Shown in pieces: positions 1-8,238 of a DNA stretch of 64,000 nt (positions are counted from its first letter, which is position 1; each line of letters opens with the position of its first letter). The notes below the pieces were generated by a model that searched no databases, was not told the DNA's origin, and saw only the letters and a program-made list of their open reading frames with translations. The stretch lies in NCBI RefSeq assembly GCF_000368585.1, contig NZ_KB849557.1, positions 415,615 through 479,614 of the forward strand, given 5' to 3'. Both the position numbers and the translations under genes were made by a program. The DNA is from Acinetobacter venetianus RAG-1 = CIP 110063 (GTDB taxonomy: Bacteria; Pseudomonadota; Gammaproteobacteria; Pseudomonadales; Moraxellaceae).

Positions 1-160
1 AGCCCAATTGATCTTGTCACTGGCGTGATCGATGGCATTACAGGTGGCACTGATGGTAGTCCGATTGATCTTGTCACTGGCGCAATTGATGGCATCACTG
101 GTGGTACTGACGGTAGTCCTATCGATTTAGTGACCAATGCACTTAGTGATGTAATCAATC
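1..160 (+). repeat. 57-bp tandem coding repeats
   Basis: In-frame repeats of 57 bp begin at about 1, 58 and 115. The first two are nearly identical at the DNA level; the third diverges after its first eight codons. The array is cut by the window edge, so copy number is unknown. Confidence 0.85.
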
Positions 161-684
161 CAGAAGATTCATTAGGAACAGTAACCAACTTACTTGGAAG
201 CATTACTGGGGATTTAAACGGCGGTGTACTTGGCGGATTGACTGAGCTTACAGATACAATTAGTGGAACCCTAAGTGGTGACTCACTCAATTATGTGACA
301 GATGCTATTGATGGTATTAGCGATAATTTTGGATTTGAATTCGACAGCGCAGATTTAGTTTTAAGCGTTGCTGAACCAACACAAACAATTATTAGCGGTG
401 GCAACACAACTATCGATATTCTTCAAGACAGCGTAAGCACATTGTTTAGTGATACTACATTTGACAGTATTAATGATCTGATTGGCATAACACTCAATAC
501 AGATAGTGATCTTGCAAATAATACTGTAGATAATTTACTAACCGCCATCACAGGAACAACTTCAACCATTACAACTGTAGCGGATACAACAACTAGTGAT
601 AGCTCATTAACTGAGACGGTTACTCCTCAAACTTCTCTAACCAACTTAACTGACAACTTATTCCACAACTTAAGCTTGTTCTAA
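1..684 (+). CDS. C-terminal part of a large repetitive surface or secreted protein (5' end outside window)
   Basis: The reading frame is open at the left edge, so only the last 227 codons are here. It begins with two and a half tandem copies of a 19-residue unit (SPIDLVTGAIDGITGGTDG, period 57 bp), which presumably continue upstream, then passes into degenerate D/T/S/N/G-rich sequence ending in NLFHNLSLF. The visible part has no Lys, Arg or Cys and many Asp residues, so it is strongly acidic. That composition fits a secreted or surface adhesin-type protein of the large repeat class, but no named domain is visible and secretion is inferred. A strong terminator follows 13 bases after the stop. 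Confidence 0.75.
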   Translation, partial: SPIDLVTGVIDGITGGTDGSPIDLVTGAIDGITGGTDGSPIDLVTNALSDVINPEDSLGTVTNLLGSITGDLNGGVLGGLTELTDTISGTLSGDSLNYVTDAIDGISDNFGFEFDSADLVLSVAEPTQTIISGGNTTIDILQDSVSTLFSDTTFDSINDLIGITLNTDSDLANNTVDNLLTAITGTTSTITTVADTTTSDSSLTETVTPQTSLTNLTDNLFHNLSLF

Positions 685-696
685 CTCACAAAGACG

Positions 697-726
697 AAAA
701 AGCCGCTGTCCTCAGCGGCTTTTTTA
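697..726 (+). terminator. Rho-independent terminator of the repeat protein gene
   Basis: An 8-bp perfect stem AGCCGCTG/CAGCGGCT (701-708 with 713-720) with a TCCT loop is followed by a T run, 13 bases after the stop codon. Confidence 0.9.
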
Positions 727-758
727 TTATCTATCGAAAATATATAAAATTCAGACGT

Positions 759-781
759 AAAAAAACCGCAATTAAGCGGTT
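759..781 (-). terminator. Terminator of the tRNA transcript
   Basis: On the minus strand a 6-bp stem AACCGC/GCGGTT (776-781 with 764-769) is followed by a T run, 14 bases past the tRNA-Arg CCA end. It fits termination of the tRNA-Ser/tRNA-Arg transcript. Confidence 0.7.
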
Positions 782-794
782 AATTTCTTTAAGT

Positions 795-871
795 TGGTGC
801 GCTCAGAGAGATTCGAACTCCCGACCCCTTAGTTCGTAGCCAAGTGCTCTATCCAGCTGAGCTATGAGCGC
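795..871 (-). tRNA. tRNA-Arg (anticodon ACG)
   Basis: Read on the minus strand, a 7-bp acceptor stem (GCGCTCA with TGAGCGC), D arm, anticodon stem CTTGG/CTAAG with loop CTACGAA, and T arm containing GTTCGAATC are all present. The anticodon ACG decodes CGU/CGC/CGA after A34-to-inosine editing. The 3' CCA is encoded in the DNA (795-797). Confidence 0.95.
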
Positions 872-882
872 CTTAAGTAAAG

Positions 883-972
883 TGGCGGTGAGAGAGGGAT
901 TCGAACCCTCGATACAGTTACCCGTATGCATCCTTAGCAGGGATGTGGTTTCAGCCACTCACCCATCTCACC
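883..972 (-). tRNA. tRNA-Ser (anticodon GCT)
   Basis: Read on the minus strand, the acceptor stem is GGTGAGA/TCTCACC, the anticodon loop holds GCT (reads AGC/AGU), and there is a long variable arm typical of class II tRNA-Ser. CCA is encoded (883-885). It lies 11 bases upstream of tRNA-Arg in the same direction, so the two are likely co-transcribed. Confidence 0.95.
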
Positions 973-986
973 GTAACACGAGCGCA

Positions 987-1015
987 ATAATACAAACTAA
1001 AAGCTCATTACACAA
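987..1015 (-). promoter_or_regulatory. Predicted promoter of the tRNA-Ser/tRNA-Arg unit
   Basis: On the minus strand a TTGTGT -35 box (1010-1015) and a TATTAT -10 box (987-992) are separated by exactly 17 bases. The -10 box is followed by a GC-rich discriminator (TGCGCTCG), as is common for stringently controlled stable RNA promoters. The mature tRNA 5' end is about 15 bases downstream. Confidence 0.6.
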
Positions 1016-1233
1016 GCCATGATCCTTATTTTTTATGTTTTTTTAAATCAATCAAATATTTTTTAATCAATTTCTGTTTTTTTTCAGCATTTTTTGTTGT
1101 CGCGCTTGATAATATAGTCTTCTCTTCTTTTATTTAGATCATGTGCATAAATAGAATCTTGCAATCTTTGACGTGCAGTCCAAGTTTGAATGTCTTATGC
1201 TAAAGTGATCTGCCAAATGTGAATTGGAACGAT

Positions 1234-3672
1234 ATGACTAATAATTGGGTTGATCCCGAAGCAAAAGCAGAAGCTGAACGTTACGATAATCCTATTCCTA
1301 GCCGAACTCTTATTTTAACTACATTAGAACAATTACAAACTGCACAGTCTCATGCAGAACTCGTAGACCACTTTAATATTCCTGATCAAAAAAGTATTGA
1401 TGCGCTGAATCACCGTCTCAGTGCTATGGTTCGTGATGGCCAGCTCATGAAAGATGGCTTTAAATATCAACCTGCCACAGATGCACCTAGTCATGAAGCA
1501 ACGGTTTATATTAATAGTAAAGGTTTAGGCACGGCGAATATTGCAGGTCAAAATGATGTGTTGTTACCTGAACGCGAGTTACGTCTCGTCTTTAATGGTG
1601 ATCGCGTTAAAGTGCGTCAGACTTCAGTAGACCGTAAAGGTAAAGCTTGGGGTTTTATCACTGAAGTCGTACAACGACGTGTAAAACAGATTATTGGTAA
1701 AGTCTCTGAACATCAGGGCGAATACTTTATTCAACCAAGCAATCCTAATCAGCATCAGCCGATTACCCTTGAAAAAGAGTTGATTGAACATGCCAATGCT
1801 AAAGTTGGCGATATGTTGCGTGTTGCAATTGACGATTATCCAACGCGTGAAGAGCTGGCAACAGGCCATGTGATTCAATCAATGGCGGATAAAGCAGATA
1901 CGGAAATTATTATTCCGCAAACGATTTTAGAGTTTGGTCTGCCTTATGAATTTCCTGAAGCAGTCATTAAAGAAGCTGAAAGCTTCAAAGAACCTTCTGA
2001 ACAAGATATTAAAGGACGCGTTGATTTACGTGATTTACCATTAGTGACAATTGATGGTGAAGATGCGCGTGACTTTGACGATGCTGTTTATGCAGAGAAA
2101 CGTCCTGGTGGCGGTTATCGTGTGGTGGTTGCGATTGCCGATGTAAGTCACTACGTTCGTTTAGATTCGCCTTTAAATGAAGAAGCTGAAGAACGCGGTA
2201 CATCAGTTTATTTCCCGCACTTCGTTTTACCGATGCTACCTGAAGCATTATCGAATGGCTTATGTTCTTTAAATCCTCACGTTGACCGCTTATGTATGGT
2301 CTGTGACTTGAAACTTTCCCGCGCGGGCAAAGTAACAGGTTATGAATTCTACCCTTCTGTCATGCATTCAAAAGCACGTTTGACTTATACCCAAGTCGGT
2401 CAATATTTTGAAGGTGCGACTGATGCCATTCCAGCGGATAAAACGATTCATAAATCATTGAATACGCTATTTCAACTTTATCAAACTTTAAAAGAGCTAC
2501 GTGCCAAACGTCATGCGATGGAGTTTGAAACCGTTGAAACTTACATGACCTTTGATGAGTTAGGCGGAATCAAGGAAATCTTGCCGCGCACGCGTAATGA
2601 TGCACATAAACTCATTGAAGAATGTATGTTGTTAGCGAACGTTGCCGCAGCAGAATATGCGTTAGAACATGATATTCCAATGCTGTATCGTGTGCATGAA
2701 GCCCCTGAGTTTTCACGTATTCAAAAAGTTCGTGATTTTGTGAAATTATTAGGTTTGCCATTCCCTGAACAACCAACACAAGCGGATTATCAAGCCGTTA
2801 TTGAAGCGACCAAAGATCGTTTGGATGCGCCAAGCATACATGCTGTGTTATTACGTTCAATGATGCAAGCTTACTACGGCGCAAAAAACTCAGGCCATTA
2901 TGGTCTCGCTTATGAAGCATATACACACTTCACTTCGCCAATTCGTCGTTACCCAGATTTATTGTTACATCGTGCAATTAAAGCTTATCTCGATAAGAAG
3001 GTTTATCCACTTTCTGGTGCTGCTCTAGATGATGCAGGTGAGCATTTCTCACAAACTGAACGTCGTGCTGATGAAGCCTCACGCAGTGTGACTACTTGGT
3101 TGAAATGTCACTATATGCAACAGCATTTAGGTGATGAGTTTGTCGGCATTATTAGTGCAGTGACTGAATTTGGTCTATTTGTAACACTCAAAGATCTTTA
3201 TGTTGATGGCATGATTCATGTCAGCCAGCTCGGTGAAGACTTCTTCCTTTATGATCAAGCGAGTCAAAGCTTAATTGGTCAGAATCGTGGGCAATCTTTT
3301 AGCCTCGGTGATGAAGTGAAGATTCAAGTGGCAGGTGTGAATTTGGAAGAGCGTAAGATCGACTTCCAATTGATACAACAATTGACACATTTAGGTCGTG
3401 TGATTCGTCAAAAAGCACCTCGTACTGCGAATTCTTCTAGCTCAAACCGCGCATCAACAACTGAAGAAGTGTTTGGTAAAGCCCCATCATCTACGAAAGC
3501 GAAAGTCAGTGAGGATGGTGAAAAACCTGTACGTAAGAAAAAAGATAAGAACAAACCAAGTTCTTATACTAAGAAACCTGCTAAAAAAGCGTCTGCTAAG
3601 ACTGAAACTAAAGAAAAGGCAAAGAAAAAAGTGAAAAAGAAAAAGTCGAATGCGAAAGCAAAAACTGAGTAA
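1234..3672 (+). CDS. rnr: Ribonuclease R (3'-5' exoribonuclease)
   Basis: RNase R degrades structured RNA 3'-to-5' in mRNA, rRNA and tRNA turnover. The product of about 812 residues has an N-terminal helix-turn-helix/cold-shock region, a central RNB catalytic domain with the Asp cluster GEDARDFDDAVY, the segment YTHFTSPIRRYPDL, an S1 domain (FGLFVTLKDLYVDGMIHVSQLG), and a very Lys-rich tail (last ~90 residues), all standard for this family. A GTG five codons upstream (1219) is also in frame; I prefer the ATG at 1234 because MTNNWVDPEAK looks like the normal N-terminus and GGAAC lies just before it. It is followed by its own terminator. Confidence 0.95.
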   Translation: MTNNWVDPEAKAEAERYDNPIPSRTLILTTLEQLQTAQSHAELVDHFNIPDQKSIDALNHRLSAMVRDGQLMKDGFKYQPATDAPSHEATVYINSKGLGTANIAGQNDVLLPERELRLVFNGDRVKVRQTSVDRKGKAWGFITEVVQRRVKQIIGKVSEHQGEYFIQPSNPNQHQPITLEKELIEHANAKVGDMLRVAIDDYPTREELATGHVIQSMADKADTEIIIPQTILEFGLPYEFPEAVIKEAESFKEPSEQDIKGRVDLRDLPLVTIDGEDARDFDDAVYAEKRPGGGYRVVVAIADVSHYVRLDSPLNEEAEERGTSVYFPHFVLPMLPEALSNGLCSLNPHVDRLCMVCDLKLSRAGKVTGYEFYPSVMHSKARLTYTQVGQYFEGATDAIPADKTIHKSLNTLFQLYQTLKELRAKRHAMEFETVETYMTFDELGGIKEILPRTRNDAHKLIEECMLLANVAAAEYALEHDIPMLYRVHEAPEFSRIQKVRDFVKLLGLPFPEQPTQADYQAVIEATKDRLDAPSIHAVLLRSMMQAYYGAKNSGHYGLAYEAYTHFTSPIRRYPDLLLHRAIKAYLDKKVYPLSGAALDDAGEHFSQTERRADEASRSVTTWLKCHYMQQHLGDEFVGIISAVTEFGLFVTLKDLYVDGMIHVSQLGEDFFLYDQASQSLIGQNRGQSFSLGDEVKIQVAGVNLEERKIDFQLIQQLTHLGRVIRQKAPRTANSSSSNRASTTEEVFGKAPSSTKAKVSEDGEKPVRKKKDKNKPSSYTKKPAKKASAKTETKEKAKKKVKKKKSNAKAKTE

Positions 3673-3682
3673 TTGATCAGAG

Positions 3683-3711
3683 ATAAGGGCGCTTCGGCTC
3701 CCTTATTTTTT
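3683..3711 (+). terminator. Terminator after rnr
   Basis: A stem ATAAGGG/CCCTTAT (3683-3689 with 3700-3706) around a cgcttcggct loop is followed by a T run, starting 10 bases after the rnr stop. Confidence 0.85.
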
Positions 3712-3758
3712 GTTATATAATGAATAGATAGACTATTTAAAGATATAAAAAAATTCTA

Positions 3759-4345
3759 ATGACTCATTACCAAATCACAAAATATTATTATCATTACTAT
3801 GTACTCGCTTGTTTATTCTTTTTAAGTATTAGTACAACTATTTATATATTTAAAGGGAACTTTTCACCTACATTAACAGTAAAGTTTGTCGCCTTGGTAA
3901 TTGCTAGCTTTTTCTATGTATTGCTCATGCTTTACTTTCTCAATTTGAAAATGAATCAGGAGTGGGTGATTCCACGACAATGGCGACGCGTACAAATGCA
4001 GCCTAAACTTCACGTGTTAGTTATTTTTCCTTTATTTATTATTCCGTTACTCTGGCTCAACTTAGCAGGCACTTTCCCAATGATATGGACGTATATGGTG
4101 GACAACCTCAAATCGTGGAAGTATCAGCCACTGCCGTAAAAAAACGCTCCCGAAATACAGATTTTTATTCTTTCCAAACAGTTTATGCAGGAATTCCTAT
4201 TTTTAGAATTACTTTGAATGAATATGAAGCGTATAAAAACCATCATCTCAAATTAAAGTTAAGTACTCGCCAAAGTCACTTCGGTACATATATTCTATCA
4301 ATTGATGAAATTCAAATCACAACGCAAAACCTAACGAATAAATAA
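3759..4345 (+). pseudogene. Membrane protein gene apparently split by a frameshift near 4085-4139
   Basis: Two overlapping frames share this locus. The first (3759-4139, 126 codons) encodes three hydrophobic segments: about residues 14-31, 42-63 and 84-107. The second (4085-4345, 86 codons) encodes a soluble, hydrophilic stretch with no start context or signal of its own. Reading frame one to about 4093 and then frame two gives a natural topology of membrane anchor plus soluble tail, while the last 14 codons of frame one look like out-of-frame sequence. One missing base near 4092-4096 would join them. It could be a real pseudogene, a sequencing error, or two translationally coupled genes. I do not recognise the family. 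Confidence 0.55.
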
Positions 4346-4391
4346 TAAATCAACCTTGATTTCCCCTCTCCAAACCCCTACATCTATAACT

Positions 4392-6461
4392 ATGTTTAAA
4401 GATGATATGGCAAAAAATACAATGACACTTCAGCAAGCAACACTCCCTACCCCACAGTTTGACAAAATCCAACTCGCCGACTTAAAACAACAAATTGAAC
4501 AAAGCATCCAAGACGGACAAAACTTTTTAAATCAACTCACAGAAGTTCCTCAGCTAGCTGAAGCACAATTGCAAATACTGAATCAAGTCGATCAACTTGA
4601 AAACAATATGAGTGAGTCATGGGGCATCTTGTCGCACTTAAATGCAGTCATGAATAATGCTGAAACCCGTGAAGTTTACCAATCACTTTTACCCAGTTTA
4701 AGCGAATACTACACTCAGCTTGGACAGCACACAGCGCTGTATCAAACCTATCAACATATTCATGATAGCAATGTATTTCAAACATTAAGTGAAGCGCAAC
4801 AAAGTGCGATTAAACTAGCATTACGTGATTTTAAACTATCAGGTGTTGCACTCGAAGGTGAAGCAAAAAAACGTTATGCAGAAATCTCTGCACGTTTATC
4901 TCAGCTTTCTTCTGACTTTTCCAATCATGTACTTGATGCAACCCAAGCCTACTTTAAACCTTTAGATGAAGCACAGCTCAAAGGACTACCGCAAAGCAGT
5001 GTTGAATTATTAAAGCAATACGGGCAACAACGTGAGCTTGAACAAGCCGTTGCGACACTGGATTTCCCTGCTTATTTTGCGATTATGACCTATGCAGATG
5101 ATCGTGAATTGAGAGAAGAACTGTATAAGGCTTATGTCACTCGTGCATCAGAACAATCTGATAAAGCCGAGTTCGATAATACCCCAGTGATGGAAGAAAT
5201 TCTGAGCTTGCGTCAAGAAATGGCCCAACTACTTGGTTTCAATAATTTTGCTGAATATTCTCTTGCCAGCAAGATGGCACCTGATGTTGAAACAGTAAAT
5301 CAATTCCTTGTAGATTTAGCTGAACATGCACGTACCCCTGCGCTTGCTGAAATTGCAGAATTAAAAACAATCGCACAACAGGATGGCATTGAAGAATTAA
5401 AGCCGTGGGATGCAACCTACTATTCTGAAAAGTTAAAACAGCAACAATTCAATCTGTCTCAAGAAGCATTGAAACCATACTTCCCAGCGCCAAAAGTGGT
5501 GGAGGGTTTATTCCAAATTGTTCAACGTCTCTACGGTATCCAAATTATCGAGCGCCAAGTACCTGTTTGGCAGAATGATGTTCGTTATTTTGAAATTGAA
5601 GATCAAGGTCAAGTGGTCGGTGGTTTCTACTTCGACTTATATGCACGCAACGGCAAACGTGGCGGTGCATGGATGAGTGGTTTCCGTTCTCGTGTGCAAA
5701 CAGAGAGTGGTCTACAAAAACCGATTTGCTACATGGTATGTAACTTTACTCCACCGATTGGCGATCAACCTGCGCTACTCACGCACGATGAAGTCATTAC
5801 CTTATTCCATGAATTTGGTCATGGTTTACACCACATGCTGACAGAGGTGGACAATATCTCTGTGGCTGGAACACACGGCGTAGCATGGGATGCAGTCGAG
5901 TTACCAAGTCAGTTCATGGAATTTTGGGCATGGGATAATGAAAGTTTAGATGTCCTCAGTGAGCATACTGAAACTAAACAAACCTTACCGCAAGAATTGT
6001 TATCTGCATTGTTAAATGCGCGTTTCTTCCAATCAGGTATGCAAACACTACGTCAAATCGAATTTGCACTATTTGACCTCACTATTCACCGTCAATCGCC
6101 AGCTTTAAATAGTGAGCAAATCCAAGCGACTTTAGATGACATTCGAGCGAAATTTGCTGTTGTACCTACTGTACCATATAACCGTTTCCAACATAGTTTT
6201 AGCCATATCTTTGCTGGTGGCTATGCTGCAGGTTATTACTCTTACAAATGGGCAGAGGTTTTGGCGAGTGATGCCTTCGATCGCTTCGAAAGTGAAGGTA
6301 TTTTTAACACCGAGACTGGAAAAGAATTTAGAAAGTTTATTCTAGCAGTTGGCGGAAAAGATACAGCACTTGATGCGTTTCGCAATTTCCGAAAAAGAGA
6401 ACCAAAAATAGATGCATTATTACGTCATCAAGGTTGGACGAACACCAATAAAAGCGCTTAA
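4392..6461 (+). CDS. prlC: Oligopeptidase A (M3 family zinc metallopeptidase)
   Basis: This cytoplasmic endopeptidase degrades short peptides, including signal peptide fragments. The zinc site HEFGH lies in LFHEFGHGLHHM (His at about residue 473), with the expected downstream Glu region (AWDAVELPSQFMEFWAWD). The length of about 689 residues matches M3A peptidases (about 680). The start is uncertain: TTG 4356 and ATGs at 4392, 4407 and 4422 are all in frame with weak ribosome binding sites; starting at 4422 would give the length closest to E. coli OpdA. The next gene is a YheV-type zinc ribbon, a neighbour I also expect for prlC in related genomes. Confidence 0.93.
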   Translation: MFKDDMAKNTMTLQQATLPTPQFDKIQLADLKQQIEQSIQDGQNFLNQLTEVPQLAEAQLQILNQVDQLENNMSESWGILSHLNAVMNNAETREVYQSLLPSLSEYYTQLGQHTALYQTYQHIHDSNVFQTLSEAQQSAIKLALRDFKLSGVALEGEAKKRYAEISARLSQLSSDFSNHVLDATQAYFKPLDEAQLKGLPQSSVELLKQYGQQRELEQAVATLDFPAYFAIMTYADDRELREELYKAYVTRASEQSDKAEFDNTPVMEEILSLRQEMAQLLGFNNFAEYSLASKMAPDVETVNQFLVDLAEHARTPALAEIAELKTIAQQDGIEELKPWDATYYSEKLKQQQFNLSQEALKPYFPAPKVVEGLFQIVQRLYGIQIIERQVPVWQNDVRYFEIEDQGQVVGGFYFDLYARNGKRGGAWMSGFRSRVQTESGLQKPICYMVCNFTPPIGDQPALLTHDEVITLFHEFGHGLHHMLTEVDNISVAGTHGVAWDAVELPSQFMEFWAWDNESLDVLSEHTETKQTLPQELLSALLNARFFQSGMQTLRQIEFALFDLTIHRQSPALNSEQIQATLDDIRAKFAVVPTVPYNRFQHSFSHIFAGGYAAGYYSYKWAEVLASDAFDRFESEGIFNTETGKEFRKFILAVGGKDTALDAFRNFRKREPKIDALLRHQGWTNTNKSA

Positions 6462-6499
6462 ACTACGTCAATATTGTTCACAGGGTGTAATTAACTGAC

Positions 6500-6706
6500 A
6501 TGAAAAGACAGTTCATCGCGGGTGCTAAATGCCCAAAATGCGGAGCCTTAGATCGTGTCGTTAAGATCATCACTGTGGATGACGAGTGGATTGAATGTAT
6601 CGACTGTGCTTATAGTGAAAAACGCCCGACCCATGTGGAAGAGCAACAAGCTGCCGAGCCAGATGAAATTGGGGTGATACAATTCAAACCTCGTCATTTT
6701 GACTAG
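6500..6706 (+). CDS. YheV-family zinc-ribbon protein (DUF2387)
   Basis: This 68-residue protein has two Cys pairs, CPKCG (residues 11-15) and CIDC (33-36), forming a zinc ribbon typical of the YheV/DUF2387 family of putative metal-binding proteins. The function is unknown. It lies 38 bases downstream of prlC and 11 bases upstream of the next gene, so the three probably form one transcript ending at the terminator near 7210. Confidence 0.85.
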   Translation: MKRQFIAGAKCPKCGALDRVVKIITVDDEWIECIDCAYSEKRPTHVEEQQAAEPDEIGVIQFKPRHFD

Positions 6707-6717
6707 AAGGTTAGAAG

Positions 6718-7176
6718 ATGATGTCCTCATATCAAAATGAAAACTCAAAATTATTATGGATGATAATCGGTGGGATCAGCATTGTTGTGGTGCTGATCTT
6801 TGCTGTTCAATGGTTCCTATCTCAAAATAATACAGATAAAGCAGTAACACCGACAGCATCAACAAAACCTGTTGCTGAGAAAGCCGTTACCGCAAAACCA
6901 GAAGCACCTATCGCAACGGCAGAAACGACGCATGCTGCAAGTGAAGTTGCTGCACCAATTCAATTGGTTGAAGAGTCAATTATTAAAGACCCAATCCCTT
7001 CAAATGATGCGTTAGCAAAAGAAGAAATTGCAAAACTTGATGACATTCATCACCAGCTGCAAGATCAACAGCAAGAGTTAAAGCAGCAACATACGGATGC
7101 AGACACATTACTCAAGTTAAAAGAAGAGCAAATCAAGTTACTCGAAGCTCAACTTGCGGCGCAGAATAAATCTTAA
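6718..7176 (+). CDS. Single-pass membrane protein with C-terminal coiled coil
   Basis: The 152-residue product has one N-terminal transmembrane segment (about residues 13-34, LLWMIIGGISIVVVLIFAVQWFL), an Ala/Pro/Thr-rich linker, and a Gln/Leu/Glu-rich coiled coil at about 105-150. A good AGAAGG ribosome binding site precedes two consecutive ATGs (6718, 6721). This is the last gene of the prlC unit. I do not recognise a family; the layout (inner-membrane anchor, extended linker, coiled coil in the periplasm) suggests a scaffold-like role, which is inference only. Confidence 0.8.
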   Translation: MMSSYQNENSKLLWMIIGGISIVVVLIFAVQWFLSQNNTDKAVTPTASTKPVAEKAVTAKPEAPIATAETTHAASEVAAPIQLVEESIIKDPIPSNDALAKEEIAKLDDIHHQLQDQQQELKQQHTDADTLLKLKEEQIKLLEAQLAAQNKS

Positions 7177-7181
7177 TGATC

Positions 7182-7213
7182 AAAGGCTTTAATCCATATT
7201 AAAGCCTTTTTTA
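7182..7213 (+). terminator. Terminator of the prlC transcription unit
   Basis: A perfect 12-bp stem AAAGGCTTTAAT/ATTAAAGCCTTT (7182-7193 with 7198-7209) with a CCAT loop is followed by T residues. Confidence 0.92.
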
Positions 7214-7221
7214 TTAATATC

Positions 7222-8136
7222 TTAATCCACAACCTGATTAGAGCGAGCTTTGAACTGAATCGGTTTTTGAATCGTTTGTGCAATTAAAATACCTATTAAC
7301 GTTAAACCACCGCCTAGGTAATGAAAAGCTTGTAGATGTTCCCCCAATAAGACGACAGCAATCAATGCCGTAAACAATGGAAGTAGATTCATAAAAATGC
7401 TGTTCCGATTCGGTCCTAAATGTCTTACCCCTTCGATCCACAAATAAGAAAGCAAGATCGAGGAGAATATACTTGCATACAAAATCAAAGGAATTGTAGT
7501 TTGATTCAGTTGCATATCAGCCGCAGGTAAAAAGATAAAAAAAGGCAGCACATATAGAATGGCAAAACTCGATTGCACAAAGTTCGATTGCCAAGCGGGA
7601 ATCGGCATTTTCCAATGTTTGAGCAAAACACCATACAAAGCATAACCCAATGCAGCAACCAGCATTAAACCATCACCAAGATGAACACCTTGATCCCATA
7701 TATTTAAAATAGAACCATGACTAAGCAAATATAAAATGCCGTAAAAAGATAAAGTGCCGCCAAACAACATGCCATAACTTATTTTATCTTTTAATATCAA
7801 ACTACTCAGGATCATTGTTAATAATGGAATAAGCGCGGTAACAATCGCCATATTGGTCGCTGTCGTAGTCGCGGCAGCCTGATAAGACAAAAACTGAAAT
7901 AATGATACAGATAGAAAACCACCTAAGGCCAATTGCTTCCAATAGAGTTGAATCGTATGTCGATTTTTCCAAACAGGAATCAGTACAAAAGTACTCATGA
8001 CTGCTAGCGCTAACACTAAACGATAAAAAGTAATCGCGACTGGTGAAATGTTATGACTTGCCATTTTGGATACAACGACATTGCCCGCCCAAAATAAAAT
8101 GGCAAATAATGGATACAAAGAAGCTTTTTGAAACAT
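7222..8136 (-). CDS. EamA-family (DMT superfamily) transporter
   Basis: The 304-residue protein has about ten hydrophobic helices in two EamA halves, the usual architecture of drug/metabolite exporters in the inner membrane. The first half carries the typical YRLVLALAVM and PLLTMILSSLILKDKI segments, the second PLFTALIAVVLLGE. The substrate is unknown. It is divergent from an AraC-type regulator gene (8239) with a perfect inverted repeat between them, so it is the likely target of that regulator. Confidence 0.88.
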   Translation of the reverse strand: MFQKASLYPLFAILFWAGNVVVSKMASHNISPVAITFYRLVLALAVMSTFVLIPVWKNRHTIQLYWKQLALGGFLSVSLFQFLSYQAAATTTATNMAIVTALIPLLTMILSSLILKDKISYGMLFGGTLSFYGILYLLSHGSILNIWDQGVHLGDGLMLVAALGYALYGVLLKHWKMPIPAWQSNFVQSSFAILYVLPFFIFLPAADMQLNQTTIPLILYASIFSSILLSYLWIEGVRHLGPNRNSIFMNLLPLFTALIAVVLLGEHLQAFHYLGGGLTLIGILIAQTIQKPIQFKARSNQVVD

Positions 8137-8190
8137 GATCTCAACCTATGCATTACGGTGACAATCATGCTAAAAAACTATTTATTTAAA

Positions 8191-8225
8191 GTTTCTCGAT
8201 AAAAAGACGATAACTATCGAGAAAC
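8191..8225. promoter_or_regulatory. Perfect 11-bp inverted repeat between divergent exporter and AraC-type regulator
   Basis: GTTTCTCGATA (8191-8201) and TATCGAGAAAC (8215-8225) are exact inverted copies separated by 13 bases. The spacer also repeats CGATAA (8197-8202 and 8208-8213). The site sits 14 bases before the regulator start and 55 bases before the exporter start, the expected place for an operator controlling both. Confidence 0.65.
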
Positions 8226-8238
8226 AGACAATCTAATC

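Noticed and set aside
795..972. Integration site at the tRNA genes
   Set aside because: No integrase gene and no duplicated tRNA 3' end is seen in the window.
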